Assembly (NCBI GenBank): GCA_002897115.2
Contig: BCIH01000006.1
Location: forward strand, 1,269,202 to 1,320,242
Reading direction: 5' to 3'
DNA: 51,041 bases
From: Prototheca cutis
Lineage: Eukaryota > Chlorophyta > Trebouxiophyceae > Chlorellales > Chlorellaceae
Part shown: positions 24,652 through 34,433 of the stretch, piece by piece
How the letters are laid out: every line of letters begins with the position of its first letter
Position numbering within the stretch: the first letter of the stretch is position 1
Notes under the pieces: model-generated
Database searches by the model: none
What the model saw: only the letters and a program-made list of their open reading frames with translations
What the model was told of the DNA's origin: nothing
Program-made: the position numbers and the translations under genes

Positions 24652-25395
24652 ATGGAGCTTCCTATCGGCAAGGCCATCGTGCACATCGACATGGATGCAT
24701 TCTATGCGCAAGTAGAGGTGTGATCATGTCCAGTGTGCTTCAGAGGGTCCTGCCCCTGTGGGCAATGGGGTCCTGGCAGTGGGTGGCGCCAGCAGCGCTG
24801 CAAGGACCTCAACAGCCTCATGCTGGCGAGGCTCCATGGCTTCTCGCGCACTGCCCGCTCCCACATCCCTCTGCCCACGGTCAATGCAGGCGAAAAGAAA
24901 GCCAGAATATGCTGGCAAGCCCCTGGCGGTGGTGCAGTACAATACCCGGGGCGACCTCACCACGAGGCTTGCCGAGGAAGACCGTCGCATCGGCGATAGC
25001 CCAAATTCTATTATTGCCGTCAACTATGTGCGTTTCTGGGTGTCCATTGAGTTTGTCTGGATGCTTGCAGAATGAAGTAGCTGAGCCTGCAGCAGGGGGG
25101 GCCCTGAGGGTGATCGACTGGCGGATTGTGAAGGGCATGAGGTGTGACGACCACTAACAATGTTGGGTGTGGAGAATGGGCTCCAACGGCTCTATCGCCA
25201 CTGAAAACCAGCACAAAATCCCCTCCCAAGAATCCCCATCAACATGCACAGGAGGCGGGGCCCGGGGAGTCAAACGGTACATGCGGGGCGCTGAGGCGCT
25301 CAAGCTCTGCCCCGAACTCGTCCTCATTCAAGTGTGCTTGTGTGTGGTGGTGGGGGGGGGGGGGGGGCGCCCCCCCCCCCCCCCCCCCCCCTCTT

Positions 25396-25439
<44 letters not shown>

Positions 25440-27519
25440 CATGGGCTATGCACCTGTAGCCACAGCACAGGACCCTGCTCTCAAAACAAGCTTCCCAGGC
25501 AATTCCCTGTCAACCACTGGGCCCCTCCGCCATGCATGCCCACACTGAAATCCATGCAGGTTCCGACGGCGCATGGTAAGTCAAACCTAACGCTGTACCG
25601 GCGCGCGGGGCACGCCGTGCTCAGCGTGCTGGAGCGGGGCGCCGACGTCTGCGAGCGCGCCTCCATCGACGAGGTCTACCTCGACATCACCACGGCTGCA
25701 ACCCGTCGCCTGACCGAGTGGGGTGGGGGTGCGCCAGTGCTGCCGCCAGATATCGGTACGTACGGGTTTTGGCTGGCTCTACCAAGCAATAGTTATTCTC
25801 AGCTTCATCTGGTGCAGCTGCAGCTATGAATGGGCCAGACACTGCAGTGTCCACACGCCCCGAAATTGTGTTGTTGGGTCTCCGCCATTGCATGACAGCC
25901 ATCTTAAGACCAAGCAGGAATCTTTTCTGAACCCTCCGATCTCCAGACCGAGTTCGGGTGGCGGGCGTGTCAGACGCCGAGGGTTGTTCTGGCGCCGACT
26001 GGTGGTCTCGGCCGCCGGCCAACTGGGCACCAGGCGAGATGCTGTTGGCCGCAGCAGCGGTTGTCGTGGCCGAACTAAGGGCTGCAGTATTCTCAGGACC
26101 GGGGTACACCTGTTCGGCTGGCATCGCACACAGCAAGCTCTTGGCAAAGCTTGGATCGGGGCTGCACAAGCCAGACCGCTGCACGGTACTCCCGGCCGCA
26201 GGCGTGCCGGTGCTCATGGCAGATCTGCCCCTCGCACGGCTGCGGTCTCTGGGAGGAAAATACGGCGTGGAGCTCGAAGAACGACTGGGTCTCCACACTG
26301 CGGGCGAGCTGGGGGCTCTGTCCCGCTCGCGCCTGGAGGCAGCGGTGGGCGAGCGCGAAGCCTCACGGTTGTTAGCCCTGGCTCGAGGCATAGACAATGA
26401 AGCCGTCACCCCGCGCCGCCTGCCCAAGAGCACTTCCTGCGGCAAAACTTTCCGCGGCCGACGGGCCTGCCTCCGAGACTTGGCCGATGTCCGAAAATGG
26501 CTAGGAGAGCTGGGTACGCTTGTGTGGGGGAAGGGGGCAAGAGATGTGAAGCATTTCAGAGACCCACTGTATTCCACGACGTCAAATGCCAACACATTGC
26601 AACACTGACAAGAACGAATTCATGGAATAATGACTCATGAAAAGGTCTGGAGCTTGAGGAGAGGCTGCAGGTGGAGCGGGAGGAGCATGGTCGGGTGCCG
26701 CAGCTGTTGACGGTGTCATGGACACAGGAGCCACCGCCGGGCCGGCACGTCGGCCCGGGGCCCGCGCCGCCGTCGCCACCCAGCGTCTCACGTTCTTGTC
26801 CGCTGCGCGCCGCAGATGCAATGGCGCTGGCGGACGATGCCGTGGACCTGGTCAGGCGATGGGCTGCTGAGCGGGGGGGCCACTTGGCCGTGGGCTCCCT
26901 GTTCCTGGAGGCATCCAAGTTTGTCCCCGTGCAGACCAAGGCCATCACCCGCTTCTTCGTCAAGGATCTGGAAAGGGACGTGCCATCCTTGAAAGGAGAG
27001 CCAGTGATGGTATGTGGGGCGGCGGACGTGGCGGCACCTATGCCCCAGGATCACGAGGGATTGGGTCTGGGGTCGCGGAGTGATCCGTCAGGCACTGAAC
27101 CAGATCCAGTAGCAGCCACGGTGGAAGGGACGACGGCCTTGACAGCAGAGACGTCCAGCAACAATCCACCCAAGGAGGTGGCCCCCTCATGCACGACCAA
27201 TGTTCATGATAGGACTACTCTTGACGGAGCCTTCTCAGACAGGAACAGGCCACAACATGGACATGGACACTCACTGGAGCAGCAGTTTAACCACGGCGAT
27301 GCCGAGGCAACCGCCGCGTTTCTAGCGGCGTTGCCCGCCGACATCCGACGGGAGATGGAGATACAGCTGTCGCTGGAGGCCATGGAGCGCCGAACGGGAT
27401 GGAACAAGCGCAGGGCTGGCGACCGTGGGGCCCGGCCGCCGCCCGGCCGTCGCTCCTCTGGCGACAAGCCCCGGGGCGGCGCCATGGACAAATTCCTCGT
27501 CCGGCCAAAGCCGCAGTGA
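24652..27519 (+). CDS. POLH: Translesion DNA polymerase eta
   Basis: Y-family polymerase that copies past UV dimers. Exons: 24652-24717, 24890-25027, about 25212/25252-25331, 25560-25755, 25947-26513, 26645-27519; about 640 residues. Catalytic motifs are visible: VHIDMDAFYAQVE (motif with two metal ligands), PLAVVQYN, SIIAVNY, GVKRYMRGAEALKLCPEL, GKSNLTLYRR and CERASIDEVYLDIT (second acidic pair). The thumb/little-finger parts follow (GIAHSKLLAKLGSG, PKSTSCGKTF, SLFLEASKF). The ERASIDE and RYMRGAEA blocks favour eta over kappa or iota. The C-terminus has a UBM ubiquitin-binding motif (FLAALPADIRREM) and a final MDKFLVRPK that may be a PCNA-binding box. Exon 3 does not join exon 2 in phase at the expected acceptor (25250-25251), in a GGGG/CCC/GGGG stretch: a one-base error or a different acceptor. 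Confidence 0.92.
25352..25437. repeat. Poly-G / poly-C / poly-G tract in a POLH intron
   Basis: Sixteen G, then CG, 22 C, a short T-rich spacer and 40 G, all inside the intron between 25332 and 25559. The C block is complementary to both G blocks, so it can fold as a hairpin, and the G blocks can form quadruplexes. Exact lengths are doubtful in any assembly. Confidence 0.9.
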
Positions 27520-28161
27520 GAGAATGGGTGGGGTGGATGGGTAGCTTTCCGGTTCATTGCCTCATCTTGGACGTGGCAGCTTTTCTGGTCATACCTCGGG
27601 GCCCTGGTGGTGCCCGGGGTACAGAGTTGCAGCTTGCTTTCCATGGTCACATGCCCCATTGTCACCCTTTCCAAACATAGTATTGACTTGCTTGCAATGC
27701 CACCATTGTTTTCGCTGGCACCCACCTCCTGGGGCCAGCATGCATCCTCGTGATACATTTCTTCTTTAAAAACAAGAGCAATCGCATGCGGCGGGGGTGG
27801 GATGTCCCCGAATGCACAAGGGTCGGTGTGAACAAGTGGTGGTGACAATGAAGTGAAGGGGTCAACCCATGCTTACTGGCCAAATGCGGCAGTCCTGAGG
27901 AGTGGTCCACATTCCCTCCACAGTACACATGCTGAAAAGGCACCCCAGGCTGGAAGAACACCCAAGTATCCCATCATCCTCACCCACAAGCTCGCCAGCT
28001 CATTCCGTACAGCAAGCTGGCTGCAGCCGCTGCTTGCACATGCAGGTGGCCCGGGCAACAACAAAAAACACACACACTTCTCAGACCGTGCAGGATGTAG
28101 ACGGTTTGATCATGCCTTGGGCGGTCGACCGTCCTGAGAGCACTCCAGCATTGCCGCCCAC
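27520..28161. other. Convergent 3' flanks of POLH and the PP2C-like gene
   Basis: Tail-to-tail spacer; no gene recognised. Confidence 0.4.
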
Positions 28162-29567
28162 TCAGGACAGTCCAACGTGGATGCCCATAACTGCTGCATC
28201 CACCTCCTCCCCCGTGGCCGCATCGCGGACTTTAAGCCCCGGGCTCACGTCAACAGCTCTACCATGCTGGACATAGGCGCGTTCCTGCAGCGCCCGTGCA
28301 CGCACGGCGGCCGCCGCGTAGGCCGCATCGACGGCGGCCCGCAGCGCCCGCAGGTGCCAGCGGCGTGCCGCACGAAGGCAGTCCACGTGGCAGCGCAGTG
28401 CCGTCCACAGTGCCCGTGCCCGCCGCGCGCGGGGTGGCAGGGCCGCGTCGCGTCGCGCCGCCAGCACCTTGCGTGCAGCCGCCTCCCCGGCCGACCGCGC
28501 CGCGTGCCACCTCAGTGTTACCGCCAGCACCGCTACATCTCCATGCATTGCCGAACGTGGTTTTAAGGGATTGTCGCTTGCAGAGGTGCTGCCACCATTG
28601 CTGGATGGACTTGCAGTGGTGACAGCGATGTCCACACTTGCTCTGCGGCCAAATTTTCCGTCGGCTGAGGGCAATTTCTCCATGAGAGTCGCCGCCTCCC
28701 GACCCCTGTACCTATCGTACGGCAGAGTGCCAAGGTCCACCACCGTCAACCCACTGCCCTGGCGGTCGCTCAGGTCGGCCATGGCTGCAGTGACCAGCTG
28801 TGCGGCTGCGTTGTGCACCGCTAGCGGCGGGAGAGCTGTCCCATTGTCGATGCCACCAAGCATAACGCCCCCGCTCCCATTCAGGAGCCCCGCGCGTTCG
28901 GCCTCTTGGTCAAGGCAAACGCGGCGCTCGTGAAAGTGGGCACGCAGGGCGGTGGCCGACGGCGATGCCAGGTCCCAGTACGGGCCCGTGGCCAGAACGA
29001 GTGATTCGTCACGGGAACTCAGATTTTTGGAGGCTAGGATCGGCATGGCAGATGGGGCAGAATCATCCACCGCCGGTCCACCACCGTTCTTCAGTGCCGC
29101 AAAGCCCAGCGCACGCTCCGAATGACCATTCATTGTAACAGCATCCCCGGATGCCAGCAGTTCGGCGTCAGGCTGTCGTGCGTTGAAGGCGCCGGTGGTG
29201 CGGCACAGCGTGCACAGAGCATCACCCACACTCGCCACGTGCAGCACGCATGCGTCGAGGTCCACCACCGCTAGCAGCGCTGCCGCACCACTCTGCTGCC
29301 GGGCCTGGAAAGGGAGGACGGGGGGGAGGGGTTGGGGCAGTGCTTGGCGGGGCAGTCATGTGTGTGACAAGTCCTTTTGGGAAACAACCGGGGTCCAGGG
29401 TCTGTAGGACCACATGACCCTCAGAAGTTCCTCAACACCAATGGCATCACCTGTGCCGGGAGGGAAGGGCTGCACACTGCGAGGTCCTCCAGGGCAGCCA
29501 TGGTGGACTTCAGGGCGTCAGGGATGCCACGCGCCGACTCCTGGCGCTGGGCGTACAGCTGTGCAAC

Positions 29568-29604
<37 letters not shown>

Positions 29605-30005
29605 GGGGGGTACGTGTCAGCCTGTACAAAGAAATGCGCCTGTCCATGTCAGCACCATAGCTCTCCCAGGTGGTACATTCTCCTGAATCTCCAGTATATT
29701 CTGTTCACCTTGACGACTTGATCATTCAATAGGCGAGAGACCAGGGCCCCATATTCGCCGCGGCCATGGAACAGGGCCAGCAGGACCTGCCTGCCATGCT
29801 CGTGTACCTGCCACCGCGTCCGCTCGTCAACAAAGGCGCGCCATGCTGCCGCGTGCACCACGATTTGAAGCAGCCCATTTCCAGTGGCGCTCTCGGTATC
29901 TAGGCATGTGCGGGCGCGTTCGACCCCGCAGGGCCTCGGCACGGGTTGCACCGGGACCCGCTCAGCTGGGTCGGGCCCCGAACCGCCCGACAGACACTGC
30001 CCCAT
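28162..30005 (-). CDS. PP2C-like pseudophosphatase, probably N-myristoylated
   Basis: Three phase-0 exons on the minus strand: 30005-29718, 29558-29451, 29304-28162; 512 residues. The PP2C fold is traceable but its metal ligands are gone. The DGHGG position reads LLALFHGRGEYG. The VGDS position reads LHVASVGDALCTLCR. The SDG position reads LVLATGPYWDLAS. The DN position reads GSGLTVVDLG. It should therefore bind rather than dephosphorylate. The start MGQCLSGG fits the N-myristoylation rule (Gly2, Ser6), with Cys4 for palmitoylation, so a membrane-attached signalling role is likely. The last 100 residues are basic, Arg/Ala-rich helix (ALWTALRCHVDCLRAARRW). A (TG)n tract lies in the first intron. 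It is divergent from eIF5A. The true partner is unknown. Confidence 0.75.
29572..29600. repeat. (TG)n microsatellite
   Basis: About 14 TG units followed by TT and a G run, inside the first intron of the PP2C-like gene. Confidence 0.9.
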
Positions 30006-30812
30006 GGCATGCGAGCCCGGATCAGGAAGCTAAAAGGGCTTTGACAATGATAACAAAGGAGTTTGGTCGTGCGCATTTACATAGGTGTAGTGCGTGATCG
30101 ATGTTGGTCGGCCGGGATTGGGTGCGACAGACTCCACCTGTCTCGGCAAATTTCGTGCACATGTTCCCCTTTTTCTAAAACTGCAGAGGAAACTCCAGTA
30201 GGCCCAATAGAAGCAAAGCAAGCAGCCATTCGTGGAATGCATGAGGCGTTGGACATCAATAACCTTATAAGTTGTTTTTTAACGCAGCTAGAGGAATATG
30301 AAGCTCCAGCACCCCTGAAGTCGGGTCACATCACCGGGGCTGGCGAGAGGCTAGCACTGACATGTCACCCCTACCATGCTCCTCTGCCTTTCCTTTCCTT
30401 TATCTGATAGAACTCCCTACGGATTATAATGGTGACACATTTTGCNTCTTGACCACCTGGCTGCATCCATCAATGGGGAATGTCTCCAGCGTACGCACCC
30501 CCAAGTCCACTGTGCAAGGCATGTAATCATTACGTGTTGTCTTTGATTCTTGTGCCGTGCTTGAAATGCAACAAGCCAAACTTGTGACTCAAGGGTGTTT
30601 CTTGATCAGAAACACTAGACGCGACTCATGGTTAGAACTGGAGGCCGACGTCCACATCAGGATTGAGCAGGTTGGTACCATGGCAGTACCTCGCGCCAAG
30701 CGGGCCAGTGCCGGGGCGGAGGAACAAGTACGCAGGGCTGCGGCCGCTTCTGTCCTTTCACTGCCCACCACGATCCAGGCCCATCGTGGTGATAAACACA
30801 TAAACGCATACA
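30006..30812. other. Bidirectional promoter / eIF5A 5' leader
   Basis: Between the PP2C-like start (-) and the eIF5A start (+). The right part is the eIF5A 5' UTR exon. An open frame over 30557-30817 is in another frame from eIF5A and shows no domain. One N at 30446. Confidence 0.5.
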
Positions 30813-32038
30813 AGTGAGTGGCAAGGCTGGAGGGTTGCAGGCCTGGGGCGGGGGCCCTGGGCATCCGCAGCCACACGAGGTGCTGGTTCGTCCAACACCG
30901 ATTCTCATCTCCCCTTTTGCAAATCTTTTGTTGTGCAGTGGCTGACGAGGAGCACCACGACGTTCATTTCGAGGTGAGGAATACTGATGTGGTCCCGCAT
31001 GGGCGAACGCGCGCATGGGTGGCCGGACAGAGCGTCGGAAGTCACTCCCCGGAGATGTGCAGTCGTGCAGGGGCAGCCCCATCTTCCGATGATTGAAATC
31101 TTATATCTGTTCCATGATGCCATTCCCACACGCGTCGCACCCGCCCCCCATTCCCTCTGCAGAACGCCGATGCCGGCGCCTCGAAGACCTTCCCCCAGCA
31201 GGCCGGTACCATCCGCAAGAACGGGTACATTGTGATCCGCGGCCGCCCCTGCAAGGTTGCTGATGTGTCCACTTCCAAGACCGGCAAGCACGGTCACGCC
31301 AAGTGCGTGTTTGTGGGCATTGACATCTTCACCGGCAAGAAGATGGAGGACCTGACCCCCTCCTCCCACAACTGCGACGTTCCCCACGTCACGCGTACCG
31401 ACTACACCCTCCTGGACGTCTCCGACGACGGCTTTGTGTCCCTGATGAACGACTCTGGCGACACCAAGGACGACCTGACCCTGCCCAAGGGCACCGACGA
31501 TGCCGAGAAGCTGGCCGCCCAGATCAAGGCTGACTTTGAGGCCGGCAAGGAGCTGATCGTCTCCGTCCTCTCGGTACGGCGCTTTGTTTTTACTTTGGCT
31601 TTCAGGAGGGTTGGGGAAATTGGGATGAAGCCTCTGTGCTGAGTCGGTCCATCCCTCCCGGCTGCCGGACTCAGTGGGGCTTTGGGGAGGGAGGGGGTCG
31701 CAGTGCGGGGGCCATTGCCACTGCCCGAGCAATCCTTGGCGGGGAGGAACAACCTAGTACCATCAAATTCTGAGGAATTGTCACCATGACGACTCAGTTT
31801 TCAGCCTTGTCTGAGCCAAGGATTCGCGCTTATGATACTGCCATCGTTGCTTGTGGTCCTGCCGCACAATACAGCCCCGTTCATCCCGCCGCTTATTCTC
31901 ATCTCGGCAACCCTGGTGCAGCTGCTTAAACGTGTCATCCCCGCCAAACCCTAAACCCTTTGTCCATCACCCAATCAATCGCTGCAGGCCATGGGCGAGG
32001 AGGCCATCTGCGCCGTGAAGACCAGCAACCAGTCGTGA
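30813..32038 (+). CDS. eIF5A: Translation factor eIF5A (start codon split by an intron)
   Basis: Hypusine-containing factor that helps ribosomes through difficult peptide bonds. Exons: base 30813 alone, 30939-30973, 31163-31573, 31988-32038; all in phase, 165 residues. The protein begins MADEEHHDVHFE, but the exon at 30939 starts with TGGCT after its acceptor. The A of ATG is the last base of the preceding exon (30813), before GTGAGT. In that frame a TAA at 30801-30803 precedes it, so no longer start is possible. The core is typical: KTFPQQAGTIRKNGYIVIRG, CKVADVSTSKTGKHGHAK with the hypusine lysine in TGKHG, and the C-terminal OB-fold part ending AICAVKTSNQS. Confidence 0.97.
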
Positions 32039-32512
32039 GCGCCCGGAGCTGGGGCTGCGCACGCAGCCCAGACTCTGGGCAGCCGGCAAGACGATGGATT
32101 GCCAGGTGGCACCGCGGAGCCTGGTGGGCATATTTGTGCCTCGTCTGGCGTCTGCTGGTGCAAGCAATTGCTCGGCTTTCTTTCGTTCTTCCCGGCATGC
32201 CCGCGTCACTGCCATACCTGGCGTGGGACCCGACGGGACTGGGTGGCGTCTGCAGCGCGTGTTCTCTGGTTGAGCCAGCGCTGCGGCTCCACGCTCCTCT
32301 CGGAAGTCCTTCCCCGCCCACCAATCCAGTTTGCATCACCCCCCCCTGTTGCCTGTCCACATGACATGGAAGCGTCATGTGGACTGGTTGTAAGCGTACA
32401 CACCCTCGACCGTATCAATTTAGCAGACAGTAATTTTCACGATGTGGTTTCATTAGATTTTCTTTAGGATGGAAATAAATGAAAGGCAAGATCACTGCCC
32501 AGTGTGTAGCAC
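32039..32512. other. Convergent 3' flanks of eIF5A and Canopy-like gene
   Basis: Tail-to-tail spacer holding the eIF5A 3' UTR with its TGTAA signal. No gene recognised. Confidence 0.5.
32389..32393 (+). terminator. TGTAA poly(A) signal, eIF5A
   Basis: TGTAA about 350 nt after the eIF5A stop, the standard green-algal signal. Assigned by position and strand. Confidence 0.6.
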
Positions 32513-32739
32513 TCAGAGTTCCATCTTTGCTCCTGCTGCCGGTGCATCTCCTCTGCTGCTGGCTGCTCGGGACAGCGTACACAGGCCTGCCGTCTGCACG
32601 CACACAAACTCTTCCACGCCTGGGTCAGTGGTTGATTGACTGGAGTGTGACGGGCTTGCATCGACTGGGACGACCAGGGCCTGGGTACCGTCCGTCCGTT
32701 GGAGCAGGCTCTTATGGCACCTGCCAATCCCTCGCAAAG

Positions 32740-32789
<50 letters not shown>

Positions 32790-33476
32790 ACCCCCCCCCC
32801 CCCCCCCCCACCCACCCCAACACACCAAACCAGCAGACATTGGTTGCTTGCCTGTGGCAGAAAGCTTCCCCGAGCGCAGCCCAGCAGCCAGACGGTCCTC
32901 GTGCTCTTCCATCATGCCGCCGCACCAGTTATCGTAGCGCCTCTGGAACTCTTTGGCCTCGAGGCTGCAGGAAGGGTTGAATGGGTGTGGGTAAGGCAGG
33001 TCGGCCAACCGTGCTGTCGTGGGAGAGCTCGGAGAAACTGCACTTGGCTCCCTCTCCATGCTCACTCTCTGCTGCTGCTGGTGGCTTTTCCAGGCAGCCG
33101 GCTCCAGGCATCCGCAGACGCATTGTAGATGACGCGATTCTCCAGCTGCGTACACAGATCATCAAGAAGCTCTATGCTCCGCAGTTCACTCATCCTGGCC
33201 AAGTGTGGGGGGAGAAAGCGGGGGCGATCTTGTTTGGCGACTTTTGCTCGCCCGGGGCAGATGTCCCCTTCCCCAGGGGCCGGGAGCGCTGGCCTTCCGC
33301 CGCGCGACTCGGTCAAAGCATAAAGCATATGCATGACGTCCTTATCCCGACAGCAGCATGCCCACGCACTTGTATTCGATGACCTTGCCATAGCGGTTGC
33401 CCTGGGCATCCAGCCGGTGCCGCATGTCCAAATGGTTCCTGGGAACTTCAGCCTCAAGCCTCTTGCCCAGCTCAGC
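32513..33476 (-). CDS. Canopy/MSAP family (DUF3456) protein, 5' exon not found
   Basis: Saposin-like proteins of the secretory pathway; animal members act as ER chaperone cofactors for receptors. Minus-strand exons: 33476-33370, 33194-33066, 32964-32831, 32619-32513; phases close throughout. The blocks match plant homologues: AELGKRLEAEVPRNHLDMRH, RYGKVIEYKMSELRSIELL, DDLCTQLENRV, LEAKEFQRRYDNWCGG, MMEEHEDRLAAGL, and a final exon with VEEFVCVQTAGLC. Cysteines in DDLC, NWC, FVC and GLC are the expected saposin-type ones. The first exon, with signal peptide and the first cysteine pair, should lie right of 33480, but I cannot identify it with confidence. The intron 32620-32830 holds a very long C tract. 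Confidence 0.82.
32740..32810. repeat. Poly-C tract (C50, A, C19) in a Canopy-like intron
   Basis: Fifty C, one A and 19 C, then a short C/A remainder. On the transcribed strand of the Canopy-like gene it is a G tract inside an intron. Length is likely approximate. Confidence 0.9.
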
Positions 33477-34433
33477 CTGCAGGTATGAGGTAGATAACAA
33501 CGCATGCAATCAAATCATGTGCCGAGCAGGACCTGGGAGNGAGAGCCGCTGCCCAAGGCACTGCATAGGCTCCACGCTGGAGGCTAACCAACTCTCAGCT
33601 CAACCTTGCGGACCTCTACGCGCTTCCACTTACCGCCATCACAAGGCATGCGCCGCATTTATCAGGAAATGTACTAGCAGCATGCGCCTGCTGCGCTAGA
33701 TGTAGCAAGGCAAGGAGCGCAGCACATCGAAGGGCCCCAGCACGGGTAGTGATCACTCCGGCTTTGTGCATTGAGACCGAACTGCCAGAGCCACAATGAC
33801 AATATTAAAACGTTGTCATGGCCGTTTTGCACTGGACTGGAAGCCGTATCGGCAGCGCATGCTTGCTTCTTGCGGACGGGTGCGCTAGCCCATCCCGACA
33901 GTCCGGCAGCTCACAGGGGAACCGTAAGATCGCGCGACATCCGACCACTGATCCAATGCAGTTCCATTGCATCGGTATGGATTTCAGTTCTGACACAATC
34001 ACATGTTGACATGCAAATACTTTCAGTGGGCCATGCAAGTTTCTTGTTGCAACCCAGGGCCTATGAACATCCACTCGCAACGCTGACGGCACTCCGCACC
34101 CGCTTCAGCACTCCATGCCTGCAAGACCAAAGCATGCGCACAACTTAAGAATGATCTACGCTTTATTTACAACATACCGGCGAAGATTTGCGCACTCATG
34201 CATGAGCATGCGACCCTGCATTCGACCACCGGGCATGCAAGAGGATGTTGTAGGCAGCCGCCAGCTAGGACGGTCGCCGGTATGGAGAGTTGGATGGAGC
34301 TCATTGATCTGGACCTCAGAATCTGGCCTTGTACGTCAGACACAAATTCGAGCGGGACCACACAGCAACACGATACCATAGCTGGTTGGAAATTTGCGCG
34401 TTACACGTGACCGGGATTGAATGCCCAAGTCGA
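33477..34433. other. Canopy-like 5' region and HOS1-like 3' flank
   Basis: About 960 nt that must hold the missing 5' exon and promoter of the Canopy-like gene and the 3' UTR of the HOS1-like gene. No certain exon found. One N at 33540. Confidence 0.4.
34401..34405 (-). terminator. TGTAA poly(A) signal, HOS1-like gene
   Basis: TTACA on the plus strand, TGTAA on the minus strand, about 30 nt past the HOS1-like stop. A second TTACA is near 34166. Confidence 0.5.

Noticed and set aside
24652..27519. Assignment as polymerase kappa or iota
   Set aside because: The ERASIDEVYLD, RYMRGAEA and GKSNLTLYRR blocks are those of eta.
30557..30817. 86-codon open frame before eIF5A
   Set aside because: Different frame from eIF5A, no domain, and it overlaps the 5' leader and the donor site.
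32513..32815. Poly-Gly protein frames across the C tract
   Set aside because: Translation of a homopolymer inside an intron; only the last exon (32513-32619) is coding.
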